Shown here one piece after another: positions 29,738 through 38,693 of a DNA stretch of 64,000 bases. The stretch's first letter is position 1. Each line of letters opens with the position of its first letter. This DNA comes from Streptomyces qaidamensis (lineage in GTDB: Bacteria; Actinomycetota; Actinomycetes; Streptomycetales; Streptomycetaceae). A model generated the notes under the pieces. That model saw nothing but the letters and a program-made list of their open reading frames with translations. It did not search any database and was not told the DNA's origin. The stretch is from positions 868,001 through 932,000 of the forward strand of contig NZ_CP015098.1 in the NCBI RefSeq assembly GCF_001611795.1, given 5' to 3'. Made by a program: the position numbers and the translations under genes.

Positions 29738-30091
29738 GCGCACCCTCGTTCCGCTCCCCAAGAGCCCTCGGAAACCGAGGACTCGGAACCCCCGGACCGA
29801 TGGGCGGCCCGGCTGTCGTGCATGCATCTCCGCAGTCACCAATGTGTATGTGATGTGGAAATACGCCGCAGGTTAACCCACGTTTCAAGCCCTGAACAAA
29901 GCAGGAGCCGCCGTCCTCGGCCCAACAGCGGCGCCCTGTCACGAGCCCCTCGGGCGACGCCTCGATCAAGGTCTGCGGCAGTGCCGCACACGCCCGGGCC
30001 AGCCCTGTTTTCCGCCGCTGTCTGACGGATCTTCCGCAGGCTATGCCGCCGGTCCTCTTCTGTGAAGAAGACGTGAGCACGCCGAGGCGGT
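29738..30091. other. 354-bp gap upstream of the histidine kinase
   Basis: No supported gene. The kinase promoter should be here. A short hairpin at 30056-30071 (TCTTCT and AGAAGA around GTGA) lies 20 bases beyond the stop of the leftward STAS gene and may help end it. GAGGG lies just before the kinase start. Confidence 0.5.
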
Positions 30092-30496
30092 TCAGGAGAC
30101 GGCGGCATCCTCGACCGAATCCCGTGTCTCCAGGATGCTGTCGACTCCGGTGATCTCGCAGAGCCGTTGGAGCTGCGGTGACGGGGCGACCACGCGCAGG
30201 GTGCCCCCCTGGTGGGTGAGGATCAGCAGGTTCAGCAGCGTCGAGTCCGCGAAGGTGATGCCGGCGGCGTCCAGGATCACCTTCGGGTACGCCCTGACCG
30301 CGGCGTCCAGCGCTTCCGCCAGTGGCGTGATCGAGTCCATGTCGTAGGCGCCGCGGGCGACGACGACCCAGGCCCCGTGCCGTTCGTACTGCGACGGCGC
30401 AGCCCCCGGACGGGTATGCGCGGAAGCCTGCTGCGGCAGCGGCATGGCACCGGTGTCACGCGTGAGCGCGGGCATGCCGGCCTCGTCCCAGGGCAC
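30092..30496 (-). CDS. STAS-domain anti-sigma factor antagonist
   Basis: 134 residues, GTG 30496 with GAAGGAG upstream. A Pro/Ala-rich N-terminal extension of about 35 residues precedes a STAS domain (HGAWVVVARGAYDMDSITPL, KVILDAAGITFADSTLLNLL). The Ser of FADSTLLN is at the site that RsbW-like kinases phosphorylate and SpoIIE-like phosphatases clear. With four such phosphatases between 22.6 and 37.9 kb, it is a natural substrate. No dedicated anti-sigma kinase gene sits beside it, but two of the phosphatases carry an RsbW-like ATPase domain. Confidence 0.9.
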   Translation of the reverse strand: MPWDEAGMPALTRDTGAMPLPQQASAHTRPGAAPSQYERHGAWVVVARGAYDMDSITPLAEALDAAVRAYPKVILDAAGITFADSTLLNLLILTHQGGTLRVVAPSPQLQRLCEITGVDSILETRDSVEDAAVS

Positions 30497-30517
30497 CTTC
30501 GGGCTCCTTCTGTGGCT

Positions 30518-30531
30518 CTCCCGAACGGGAG
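30518..30531. promoter_or_regulatory. Palindrome CTCCCGAACGGGAG upstream of the STAS gene
   Basis: A perfect 14-base palindrome 22-35 bases before the leftward STAS start and about 73 bases before the rightward winged-helix gene. It could be an operator for the adjacent regulator or a leader hairpin. Confidence 0.4.
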
Positions 30532-30603
30532 CACGTCATCTGTTGCATGAAAAGTATGTCACGTATCTAGGTTCCGGCAACGGTGTCCCTTAAAATGCTG
30601 CGC

Positions 30604-30933
30604 ATGGTCGGAGTGCCCCAGTCCCACACCGGATGGACGTTCATCACCAGCCACGCGCGCGTTCTGGCAGCCATTGCCGACAATCCGAACGCCCGCATCC
30701 GCGACATCGCCGCCCGCTGCCGGCTCACGGAGCGTGCCGTGTCGCGGATCATCTCCGATCTGGAGCAGGACGGTTACCTGTCCCACACCCGGGACGGGCG
30801 CACGAACAACTACCGCATCGAGCCGGACAAGGTGCTGCGCCACCCGGCCGAAGCGGGCCTGTCGGTGGCTTCCCTGCTCTCCCTGCTCGTCCAGGACGAG
30901 ACGGACCGCATCAGGAAACCGGTCGCCCGGTAG
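30604..30933 (+). CDS. Winged-helix transcriptional regulator (MarR/ArsR-like)
   Basis: 109 residues if ATG 30604 is used; ATG 30595 and GTG 30583 in the same frame are alternatives, none with a good ribosome-binding site. One winged helix domain: HARVLAAIADNPNARIRDIAAR, then the recognition helix LTERAVSRIISDLEQDGYL, then the wing HTRDGRTNNYRIEP. No metal-binding cysteines and no separate effector domain. Divergent from the STAS gene. Target unknown. Confidence 0.85.
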   Translation: MVGVPQSHTGWTFITSHARVLAAIADNPNARIRDIAARCRLTERAVSRIISDLEQDGYLSHTRDGRTNNYRIEPDKVLRHPAEAGLSVASLLSLLVQDETDRIRKPVAR

Positions 30934-31024
30934 CCGTCACCAAACCGGCTGCCTGTCGGCGGCGCCCATCCGGTGGTTCCGGGCACCCATGCGCCACAGG
31001 AGGCCCTCCACCCGGCACCGGGAT

Positions 31025-32164
31025 TCAGTCCCCGGCGCCCAGGACTCCCCTGTCCTGCGCTGTGGTGCGCCTCAGCGCGAGGGCCGCGATGTCGTCGCCG
31101 AGCCTTCCGCCGCTGTGCCGGAGCAGATCCCCGTGCAGCCGGTCGAGCAGCTCGCGGGGGTACTCCGTGCCCTGCCGCCGCATCCAGTCCGGCAACGGGA
31201 AGAACCGGCCGGTGTGATCCCGGGTCTCGGATACGCCATCCGTGTAGAGCAGCAACTGCTCGCCCGGGGCGAAGGGGACGACGTCGACCCAGTAGCGGTC
31301 ACCGATGAGCCCTGCGAGGTTCAGGGGCGGGGAGGGGATGGTGGGCTCCAGGACCCTGACGATCCCGCAATACTCGATCAGCGGCGGGGGATGCCCGCAG
31401 TTGAGAAGTCGCAGCCGGTCGCCGCCGTGCGGGATCTCGGCGAGGAGAGCAGTGGCGAAGTGCTCGGGCTGGTCCTGGACGGGAAACGCGGCGCTGTGGC
31501 GCGTGACGGCGGTCTCCAGGCGGTGGACGATGCCCCGCAGGTCGGGCTCGTCATAGGCGGCCTCCCTGAAGCAGCTGATCACCGCCGAGGCCGCCCCCAC
31601 CGCGTCCAGGCCCTTGCCTCGGACGTCGCCTATGAGCAGCCGGACCCCGTACGGGGTGCCGATCGCCTCGTAGAAGTCGCCGCCGATCCTGGCCTGTTCC
31701 TGGGCCGCCAGATACAGCGATTCGATCTCGACGCCCTCGATGCGGCGGGGCAGGGGGCGTAGCAGCACCTTCTGGGCCGCGTCGGCGACGAGGCGGACCT
31801 GGAAGAGCATCTCCTCCCGCTGATGCCGGACATGACTGCCGTATGCGGCCGCCAAGGTGACCGCGATGATCGCGGCCGAGGTGTACTGCGTCCCGAGATC
31901 GGTGTGGAAGAAGCTGAGGACGATCATGAGCAGGAAGCAGAACGCTCCCAGCGCCACCGTGGGGAGCACGGGCCACATCGCGGCCGCGAGGGCGGGTGCG
32001 GCGGGCAGAAGGCGGCTGAAGGCGATCTCCCTGGGTGTGGAGAACGCCAGGCCGGCGATGAGGACGGTCAGGACCAGGGGTGACAGCCTGGCGGCTTCCC
32101 ATCGGCCGCTGTAGGCGGGGCGACGGCGCCACAGCCGTGCAGACGAGATCACAAAAAGCATCAT
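31025..32164 (-). CDS. Membrane-anchored SpoIIE/RsbU-type serine phosphatase
   Basis: 379 residues. N-terminal hydrophobic segments at about 27-110 (LSPLVLTVLIAGLAF, LLPAAPALAAAMWPVLPTVALG, FCFLLMIVLSFF, YTSAAIIAVTLAAAYG) suggest four helices. The phosphatase domain at about 150-365 carries ARIGGDFYEAI, LIGDVRGKGLDAVG, LYTDGVSETRD and LGDDIAALAL. Same layout as the gene at 1593-2807. Divergent from the sensor-phosphatase at 32368, about 200 bases away, so a shared promoter region is likely. Confidence 0.92.
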   Translation of the reverse strand: MMLFVISSARLWRRRPAYSGRWEAARLSPLVLTVLIAGLAFSTPREIAFSRLLPAAPALAAAMWPVLPTVALGAFCFLLMIVLSFFHTDLGTQYTSAAIIAVTLAAAYGSHVRHQREEMLFQVRLVADAAQKVLLRPLPRRIEGVEIESLYLAAQEQARIGGDFYEAIGTPYGVRLLIGDVRGKGLDAVGAASAVISCFREAAYDEPDLRGIVHRLETAVTRHSAAFPVQDQPEHFATALLAEIPHGGDRLRLLNCGHPPPLIEYCGIVRVLEPTIPSPPLNLAGLIGDRYWVDVVPFAPGEQLLLYTDGVSETRDHTGRFFPLPDWMRRQGTEYPRELLDRLHGDLLRHSGGRLGDDIAALALRRTTAQDRGVLGAGD

Positions 32165-32367
32165 ATCGACCTAATCGGACACAGGGCGCGGAAGGATCAT
32201 GCGCCACACGCGAGATTGCGCGGCTGACGGCCCTGCCCGCGAGGGGACACGGCCATGTCCGGAGGGGCCGAGGCCGTGCGCGGCACGGCCGCGCAGGCGC
32301 CCCAGGTCAGCCGGGCAAGGTCGGTTGCGCCCTGGCCACTCGGGATCACCGGTGTTAAAAAGGTCGC

Positions 32368-35037
32368 ATGGCGAGTCTTTTCGCCCGTTTTCAACGCCTG
32401 TCGGTCAAGCGCCTGATCAGCAAGAGCACGCGGAGCGTGGCCGGGCAGGTGTTGGTTTTCCAGGTGGCCCTGGTGGTGCTGCTCGTGGCCTGCGGTGTCT
32501 TCGCCCTCATCCTGCAGTCGGAGCGGGACACCAGCGCCGAGGCAAGGCGCCGCTCGACGGCCGTGGCACAGACCTTCGCGCACTCACCGGGTGTCCTGGC
32601 GGCATTGCGGTCCCCCGACCCCAGCAAGATCCTCCAGCCGCTCACGGAAGCGGCACGCCGGGCCGCCGATGTCGACTTCATCGTGGTCATGGACACCGAG
32701 GGCATCCGGTACACGCACCCCTTGCCGGACCGCATCGGACAGCGGTTCGTGGGCGAGATCGGACCGTCGCTGGCGGGGATGCTCTACGTGGAGAGCGTCG
32801 ACGGCCCGCTCGGTCGCGAGGTGCAGGCCACGGTGCCGATCAAGGACGCCGGCAACGAGGTCGTCGGGCTCGTCTCGGCCGGGATGAAGGTCGAGAACGT
32901 CGAGGGTCAGTTGGCCCGGCAACTACCGATCATCCTGGGCGCCGGGGCCGGAGCGCTCTTGTTGTCCGTCGGCGTGACCGCACTGCTGGGCCGGCGACTG
33001 CGGCGGCAGACACACAGCCTGGCCCCGGACGAGATGACCCTGATGTACGAGCACCACGACACCGTGCTCCACTCGGTTCGGGAAGGGGTGCTGATCGTGG
33101 CCGCCGACGGGCGGCTGATGCTGGCGAACGACGAGGCCAGACGACTGCTGGAGCTGCCCATGGACATCGAGGGGCGGCTCGTCCCGGAGCTGCCAGGCCT
33201 CGATCCCGAGCTGAAGGCGCTGCTCGTCTCCGGGCGCGAGGCCACCGACGAGGTGCACCTCGCGGGAGAGCGGCTGATCGCCGTCAACCAGCGTCCCACG
33301 GGTCGCACGGGCGGCCCCCGGGAAACGGTGGTGACCCTGCGCGACTCCACCGAGCTGCAGGCGGTGACGGGCAGGGCGGAGGTGGCCCGGGAGCGCCTCA
33401 GGCTGCTGTACGACGCCGGACTCCACATCGGTACCACCCTGGACGTGCTGCGCACCGCCGACGAACTGGCGCGGGTCCCCATTCCCCGCTTCGCGGACTT
33501 CGTCACCGTGGACCTGGCCGACGCCGTCCTGCACGGCGAGGAGCCGGCCCCCACGGCAACGGACATGCGACGCGCGGCCGTGTCCGGCATCGTGGACGAC
33601 CATCCGCTCACCGAACAGGGCCGGCTGTTCGACTATGTTCCCTCCACGCCCCACGCGCGCGGCTACGGCAGCGGCCGCTCCGAGTTGGTGAGCGATCTGC
33701 CCACCGCCACGGGCTGGCGCGTGCAGGACCCGGAGCGGGCCAGGGCGATCATCGACCACGGCATCTACTCCCTGATCACCGCACCCATCCAGGCCCGTGG
33801 CGTCGTGCTGGGCGTGGCCGGCTTCTGGCGCACGCGACAGCACGAGCGCTTCAACGAGGAGGACGTGTCGCTGGCGGAGGAGCTGGTGGCCCGTGCCGCG
33901 ATCAGCATCGACAATGCCCGCCGCTACACCCGCGAGCACGCCCTGGCGGTCACCCTCCAGCGCAGTCTGCTGCCGCAGGCCATGCCCGAGCAGAACGCCC
34001 TCGACATCGCCTACCGCTACCTCCCCGCCCAGTCGGGTGTGGGCGGAGACTGGTTCGACGTGATTCCCATGCCGGGCAGCCGGGTGGCACTGGCCGTCGG
34101 CGACGTGGTCGGCCACGGCCTCCACGCCGCCGCCACGATGGGACGACTGCGTACCGCGGTGCACAACTTCTCCTCCCTGGATCTGTCACCGGACGAGCTG
34201 CTGAGCCATCTGGACGACCTGGTCGGAACCATCGACCAGAACGAGGCGGCTCAGAGCGCGGCGGGCGTCGTGGGCGCCACCTGCCTGTACGGGATCTACG
34301 ACCCCGTGACGCGCCGCTACGTCATGGCGCGGGCGGGGCATCTGGCGCCCGCGCTGGTCCGGCCCGACGGGACCGTCACCTTCCCGGACGTGCCCGCCGG
34401 CCCACCCCTGGGCCTCGGCGGCATGCCGTTCCAGACCGCGGAGCTGTGCCTCGCCGAGGGGACCCAGCTCGTCCTGTACACCGACGGTCTCATCGAGGAC
34501 CGCAGGCGCGACCTGGACGTGGGAATGGGGCTGCTGCGCGATGCGCTCACCGGCCACCCCGGCCGAGCGCCCGAGGAGACCTGCCAGGCCGTGCTGGACC
34601 GTGTGCTCCCCGAGCGTCCCAAGGACGACGTCGCCCTGCTCGTCGCCCGCACGCGGCAACTGCCGCCCGACCGGGTCGCCGACTGGGACGTACCGCCGGA
34701 CCCCGCCGCCGTCGCGGGCATGCGCGACGCCGTGTCGCGAAGGCTCGACTCCTGGGGCCTGTCGGAGCTCGGCTTCGCCATGGAGCTCATCCTGAGCGAG
34801 CTCATCACCAACGCCATCCGCTACGGCTCCGGGCCGATCCACGTGCGGCTGATCCACGACCGTACGCTGATCTGCGAAGTGGCGGACGGCAGCAGCACCT
34901 CACCGCATCTGCGGTACGCGGCGTCGACGGACGAGGGTGGCCGGGGCCTGTTCCTGGTGTCGCAGATGGCTGAGCGCTGGGGCACCCGGTACACCCCGCA
35001 GGGCAAGGTGATCTGGGCCGAACAGGCCCTGCCCTAG
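32368..35037 (+). CDS. Transmembrane sensor: CACHE-PAS-GAF-SpoIIE-HATPase protein
   Basis: 889 residues from ATG 32368, AAAGG upstream. First membrane helix at about 27-50 (VLVFQVALVVLLVACGVFALI), extracellular CACHE-type domain at about 50-185 like citrate/fumarate sensors (FIVVMDTEGIRYTHPLPDRIG, QATVPIKDAGNEVVGLVSAGM), second helix at about 187-207. Then a PAS domain (VREGVLIVAADGRLMLAND), GAF (ITAPIQARGVVLGVAGFW), SpoIIE phosphatase (VGGDWFDVIPMPG, VVGHGLHAAATMG, LYTDGLIEDRR, PKDDVALL) and an RsbW-like HATPase (ELILSELITNAIRYGSGPI, GGRGLFLVSQMAERWG). It combines sensing, phosphatase and kinase-like modules in one chain. Confidence 0.94.
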   Translation: MASLFARFQRLSVKRLISKSTRSVAGQVLVFQVALVVLLVACGVFALILQSERDTSAEARRRSTAVAQTFAHSPGVLAALRSPDPSKILQPLTEAARRAADVDFIVVMDTEGIRYTHPLPDRIGQRFVGEIGPSLAGMLYVESVDGPLGREVQATVPIKDAGNEVVGLVSAGMKVENVEGQLARQLPIILGAGAGALLLSVGVTALLGRRLRRQTHSLAPDEMTLMYEHHDTVLHSVREGVLIVAADGRLMLANDEARRLLELPMDIEGRLVPELPGLDPELKALLVSGREATDEVHLAGERLIAVNQRPTGRTGGPRETVVTLRDSTELQAVTGRAEVARERLRLLYDAGLHIGTTLDVLRTADELARVPIPRFADFVTVDLADAVLHGEEPAPTATDMRRAAVSGIVDDHPLTEQGRLFDYVPSTPHARGYGSGRSELVSDLPTATGWRVQDPERARAIIDHGIYSLITAPIQARGVVLGVAGFWRTRQHERFNEEDVSLAEELVARAAISIDNARRYTREHALAVTLQRSLLPQAMPEQNALDIAYRYLPAQSGVGGDWFDVIPMPGSRVALAVGDVVGHGLHAAATMGRLRTAVHNFSSLDLSPDELLSHLDDLVGTIDQNEAAQSAAGVVGATCLYGIYDPVTRRYVMARAGHLAPALVRPDGTVTFPDVPAGPPLGLGGMPFQTAELCLAEGTQLVLYTDGLIEDRRRDLDVGMGLLRDALTGHPGRAPEETCQAVLDRVLPERPKDDVALLVARTRQLPPDRVADWDVPPDPAAVAGMRDAVSRRLDSWGLSELGFAMELILSELITNAIRYGSGPIHVRLIHDRTLICEVADGSSTSPHLRYAASTDEGGRGLFLVSQMAERWGTRYTPQGKVIWAEQALP

Positions 35038-35054
35038 TTAGGTGATTCCGGCAG

Positions 35055-35092
35055 CCTGTCCCGAGGCCGATCGACCGGCCGGCTCGGACAGG
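35055..35092 (+). terminator. Bulged hairpin after the sensor-phosphatase gene
   Basis: Arms CCTGTCC (35055-35061) and GGACAGG (35086-35092), with further bulged pairing inward, begin 18 bases after the stop. Rho-independent terminator of the Streptomyces type without a long U-run. Confidence 0.5.
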
Positions 35093-35339
35093 GGCGGTTC
35101 CCTGCCCTCGCGTCAGCACGAGTCGCCGGTTCTTCACGGACAACCAGGAGGACACCGGTCCGGAGCCGTGCCTGAGGACGATGGAGCCAGGCGGATCCCA
35201 CGAAGTGACCTCATCGTCGCGACCGTGGTCGGAACATGGCGTTGCGCAAGGGATACCGTGCGTATGCGGGATGTCGACCCGGACCCGATAGGGGAGGATA
35301 TATGCGGAAAGTACGCAGGATGGGCAAGGGGGAACGCCT
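35093..35339. other. Non-coding spacer before the methyltransferase
   Basis: With the terminator, a gap of about 300 bases. I see no gene. The methyltransferase promoter should be here, but no clear -35/-10 pair stands out. Confidence 0.5.
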
Positions 35340-36023
35340 GTGAGCAGCAGCCCTCCCGGCGACCTGGGCTACGAGGACGCAGTGCCTGACCGCACCGGCC
35401 AGGCCGAGGCCTTCGACGCCATCGGCGACCACTACGACGAGGCCTTCCCGCACAAGGAAGGGCAGGTCGCGGCCGCCGAGTGGCTCGTCGACTCCCTGCT
35501 GGCCGGGTCCCGCGTCCTGGACCTGGGATGCGGCACCGGGCTCCCGACCGCCCGACAGCTGGCGGAGGCGGGCTTCGAGGTCGTCGGTGTCGACCTGTCA
35601 GGCGGAATGGTCGCCCTTGCCCGCAAGCACGTGCCCGACGGCACTTTCCACCATGTGGACATCGCTGATCTGCGGCCGGGAGGACCCCGCGACCTCGGCC
35701 GGTTCGACGCGGTGGCCGCCTTCTTCTCCCTGCTCATGCTGCCGCGCACCGAGATCCCCCTCGCGCTGCGGACCGTCCACCATCTACTCGTGCCGGACGG
35801 CATGTTCGTGCTGTCGATGGTGGAGGCCGACGTGGACGACTTCTCGATCCCGTTCCTCGGTAGGACCATCCGGGTGTCCGGGTACCTGCGGGACGAGCTG
35901 AGGGAGACCGTCGAGGCGACCGGCTTCGAGATCGTCGAGGAGGCCTCCTACACCTACGCGCCCGCGAGCGCCGACGTACCGCCCGAGGTGCAGATCTTCC
36001 TGCGCTGCAGGCGGCGCGACTGA
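35340..36023 (+). CDS. Class I SAM-dependent methyltransferase
   Basis: 227 residues from GTG 35340. The SAM site is VLDLGCGTGLPTARQLAEAG (motif I), with the acidic motif VVGVDLSGGM and post-motif VDIADLRPGG. The remainder (FSLLMLPRTEIPLALRTVHHLL) matches small-molecule methyltransferases of the UbiE/Methyltransf_11 type. Substrate not predictable. It sits between two phosphatase genes pointing the same way, 54 bases before the next start, and may be co-transcribed. Confidence 0.9.
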   Translation: MSSSPPGDLGYEDAVPDRTGQAEAFDAIGDHYDEAFPHKEGQVAAAEWLVDSLLAGSRVLDLGCGTGLPTARQLAEAGFEVVGVDLSGGMVALARKHVPDGTFHHVDIADLRPGGPRDLGRFDAVAAFFSLLMLPRTEIPLALRTVHHLLVPDGMFVLSMVEADVDDFSIPFLGRTIRVSGYLRDELRETVEATGFEIVEEASYTYAPASADVPPEVQIFLRCRRRD

Positions 36024-36077
36024 CGGCTCCACCCTCCGCCCGCACCGGCAGGGGAACACCCGGACGGAAGCGACGCT

Positions 36078-37865
36078 GTGACGAAGCACCTGGGAGCTCA
36101 TGAACACCCCGGCAGGGAGGCCAGGGCGAGCGGGCATGTCGCGCCCACGCCTCGGCCACAGCTGCGGGGACCGCTGACCGACCGGCTCCGCTACCTCGAC
36201 GAGGCGACGCGCCGGATCGCCCGCGGCATCGATCTCGACGAGACGCTGCACGAACTGTGCCGGGCGGCCGTGCCGGCTTTCGCCGACACGGCCTTCGTCC
36301 ACCTGTCCGATCCGTTGCCGGTCGGGGACGAAGGTCCCGGCTCCCCCGCCGTGCTGCGGCTGCACAGCACGGACCGGGCGCCGCCGAGGGATCCGGCCGA
36401 CCAGGGGCCCGGTCTCCCACCGGAGACCTCGGCGGACGTGCGGCCGGCGGACGTCATACGTCCGGCTGCCGACGGCCGGCTGGCCGAGCTGCTGCAAGCC
36501 GGGCAGCCCGTGACGGGAGACGCCCCGGGAGTCGCTCCCGCCCTGACCGAGTTGCTGGGACCGGGCAGTGCTGCCGGAGCGGCGCAACGTGGACCGTGGC
36601 TGATCATCGCCCCGCTGCACGGCCGCCGCCACGTCATGGGGAGCGTCGTCCTCATCCGCCGCGCCGACCGGCCCGCCTTCACCGAAGACGACCTGCTCGT
36701 CGCCTCCCAGCTCGCCACCCACACCGCACTCGGCGCCGACAAGGCCGCGCTCTACCTCCGCGAGACCTCGGTCGCCGCCGCACTGCAGCGCACGATGCTC
36801 CCTCCGGCACTGCCCCAGCCGACCGGAGTCCGGCTGGCAAGCCGTTACCTGCCCGCCTCGCAGGCCTCCCAGGTGGGCGGCGACTGGTACGACGCGATCC
36901 CCCTGCCCGGCAACCGTGTCGCGCTGGTGATCGGCGACGTCATGGGCCATTCCATGACGTCGGCCGCCATCATGGGCCAGCTGCGCACCATCGTGCAGAC
37001 CCTGGCCGGGCTCGACCTTCCTCCCGACGAGGTCCTGCACCACCTCGACGAGCAGGCGGAGCGGCTGGGCAACGAGCACATGGCGACCTGTCTGTACGCG
37101 ATGTACGACCCCGTACTGCATCGACTGCTGGTCGCCAACGCCGGTCATCCACCCCCGGTGCTCCTCCACACGGACGGCCGGGAAGAGGTACTGCCGATCC
37201 CGCCCGGGGCACCGATCGGTGTCGGCAGGAGCGTCTTCGAGACCACCGAGATGCACGCGCCGCCCGGAGCGACTCTGCTGCTGTACACCGACGGGCTCGT
37301 CGAGTCCCGCGACTCGGACGTGCTGTCCGGCGTGGAGCGGTTGTGCGCACACCTGCGCGCCGCCACTGCCGGTCCGCAGCCCCCGGCGCTGGAAGTCCTG
37401 TGCGACCAGGCACTCGGCTCGCTGGGCACGCGCGACCGGGACGACGACATCGCGCTGCTCGCGGCACGGTTCGAGGGCATCCTGCCCGAGGCGGTGGCGT
37501 ACTGGTACATGGCTCCACGGCCGCAGACCGCCGGGCAGGCACGCCGGCTGACGCGAAGGACCCTGCACCACTGGGGCCTCGACGCGATGGTGGAGCCGGC
37601 CGAACTGCTGGTCAGCGAGGTGGTGGCGAACGCCGTACGCTTCGCGTCCCGGCCGATCACCCTGCGCCTGCTCCGCACGGACGTACTCCGCTGCGAAGTG
37701 GGCGACGACTCGCCGCAGGTGCCGAGAATGCGGCACGCCAGGCTGAGTGACGAGGGTGGCCGGGGACTCTTTCTGGTCGACCAGCTGGCGGAGCGCTGGG
37801 GGGCGACCAGGGTGAGCACGGGCAAGGTCGTCTGGTTCGAGCTGGCGCTGCCCGGCCTGGAATGA
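36078..37865 (+). CDS. GAF-SpoIIE-HATPase serine phosphatase/kinase
   Basis: 595 residues from GTG 36078. A soluble GAF-type region at about 35-230 (LRYLDEATRRIARGIDLDETL; WLIIAPLHGRRHVMGSVVLI) precedes the phosphatase at about 240-465 (QVGGDWYDAIPLPG, GDVMGHSMTSAAIM, LYTDGLVESRD, DRDDDIALLAARF). An RsbW-like ATPase domain follows at about 480-592 (ELLVSEVVANAVRFASRPI, EGGRGLFLVDQLAERWG). It lacks the membrane and CACHE parts of the 32368 gene but is otherwise its closest relative in the window. Confidence 0.94.
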   Translation: MTKHLGAHEHPGREARASGHVAPTPRPQLRGPLTDRLRYLDEATRRIARGIDLDETLHELCRAAVPAFADTAFVHLSDPLPVGDEGPGSPAVLRLHSTDRAPPRDPADQGPGLPPETSADVRPADVIRPAADGRLAELLQAGQPVTGDAPGVAPALTELLGPGSAAGAAQRGPWLIIAPLHGRRHVMGSVVLIRRADRPAFTEDDLLVASQLATHTALGADKAALYLRETSVAAALQRTMLPPALPQPTGVRLASRYLPASQASQVGGDWYDAIPLPGNRVALVIGDVMGHSMTSAAIMGQLRTIVQTLAGLDLPPDEVLHHLDEQAERLGNEHMATCLYAMYDPVLHRLLVANAGHPPPVLLHTDGREEVLPIPPGAPIGVGRSVFETTEMHAPPGATLLLYTDGLVESRDSDVLSGVERLCAHLRAATAGPQPPALEVLCDQALGSLGTRDRDDDIALLAARFEGILPEAVAYWYMAPRPQTAGQARRLTRRTLHHWGLDAMVEPAELLVSEVVANAVRFASRPITLRLLRTDVLRCEVGDDSPQVPRMRHARLSDEGGRGLFLVDQLAERWGATRVSTGKVVWFELALPGLE

Positions 37866-37993
37866 CAGGGGATGGGGGTGTGCGGCGCACTCTGTCGGCA
37901 TCGTCCGCCGGGTGCCGTCACCGGGCGAGGCTCTGGCGCTGAGGTGGGGAGCACGTGCGGACGTGAGCCGCGTCGCATCGACGAGTGAGGCTT

Positions 37994-38015
37994 GCTATGC
38001 AACAAGTTGCATAGC
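37994..38015. promoter_or_regulatory. PadR operator palindrome
   Basis: Perfect inverted repeat: GCTATGCAAC and GTTGCATAGC around a central AA, ending 12 bases before the padR start. PadR regulators commonly bind such AT-rich dyads and repress their own gene, so this should be the autoregulatory site and may also control the acyl-CoA dehydrogenase gene downstream. Confidence 0.8.
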
Positions 38016-38027
38016 ACGATCGTCGTC

Positions 38028-38600
38028 ATGGCGCTCGAACACGCGATCCTGGTGTCGCTCTTGGAGAAGCCTGGGTCCGGCTATGAGCTGGCCCGGCGTT
38101 TCGAACGGTCCATCGGCTACTTCTGGACCGCGACCCACCAACAGATCTATCGCGTACTGAAGCGCATGGAGAGCGAGGGCTGGGTCGAAGCCCGGGACGT
38201 CCCGCAGCAAGGACGGCCGGACAAGAAGGAGTACTCCGTCGCCGACCTCGGCCGGGCCGCGCTGTCCTCGTGGTTGCACGATCCGATCGAGCCGGAGAGC
38301 GTCCGCCACGACCTGGCCGTGAAGATCCGGGGTGCCGCCTTCGACGACCCGGCTGCCCTGATCCGCGAGGTGGAGCGGCACCGGCACGCGCACCGGGACC
38401 GGCTGGCGCACTATCTGGCAGGCGAGGAGCGGGACTTCACGGGGGCCGCAGCGGGCGCGGCCGCTCCACAGGCGCCGCTGGACGCGGAGCGGGAGCTCCA
38501 GCACGTCGTCTTGCGCGGCGGTATCGCGTACGAGCGGATGATGATCGGCTGGCTGGACGACGTGCTCGCCACGCTGGCCCGGTTCGGCCCGGCCCACTGA
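38028..38600 (+). CDS. PadR family transcriptional regulator
   Basis: 190 residues from ATG 38028 (MALEHAILVSLLEKPGSGYELA); an ATG at 37998 in frame lies inside the operator and is less likely. The N-terminal winged helix (about 1-85: QQIYRVLKRMESEGWVEAR, GRPDKKEYSV) is typical PadR. The helical C-terminal domain at about 95-190 (LAVKIRGAAFDDPAALIREVERH) serves dimerisation (Vir_act_alpha_C type). Followed after 93 bases by the acyl-CoA dehydrogenase gene, its likely target. Confidence 0.94.
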   Translation: MALEHAILVSLLEKPGSGYELARRFERSIGYFWTATHQQIYRVLKRMESEGWVEARDVPQQGRPDKKEYSVADLGRAALSSWLHDPIEPESVRHDLAVKIRGAAFDDPAALIREVERHRHAHRDRLAHYLAGEERDFTGAAAGAAAPQAPLDAERELQHVVLRGGIAYERMMIGWLDDVLATLARFGPAH

Positions 38601-38693
38601 CCCGCGGCACCGCAACCGCCGCGACTGCTTCTCCTCTCCGGCAGCCCTACCTCTCGATTCCCATCCGTCCACCAGCCGAAAGGGGCCCTCACC

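Noticed and set aside
29836..30108. 90-codon minus-strand frame upstream of the kinase
   Set aside because: No ribosome-binding site, no family pattern, and it overlaps the end of the STAS gene.
32199..34973. 924-codon open frame antiparallel in frame to the sensor phosphatase
   Set aside because: Same-strand shadow with no domains; the frame from 32368 holds CACHE, PAS, GAF, SpoIIE and ATPase motifs.
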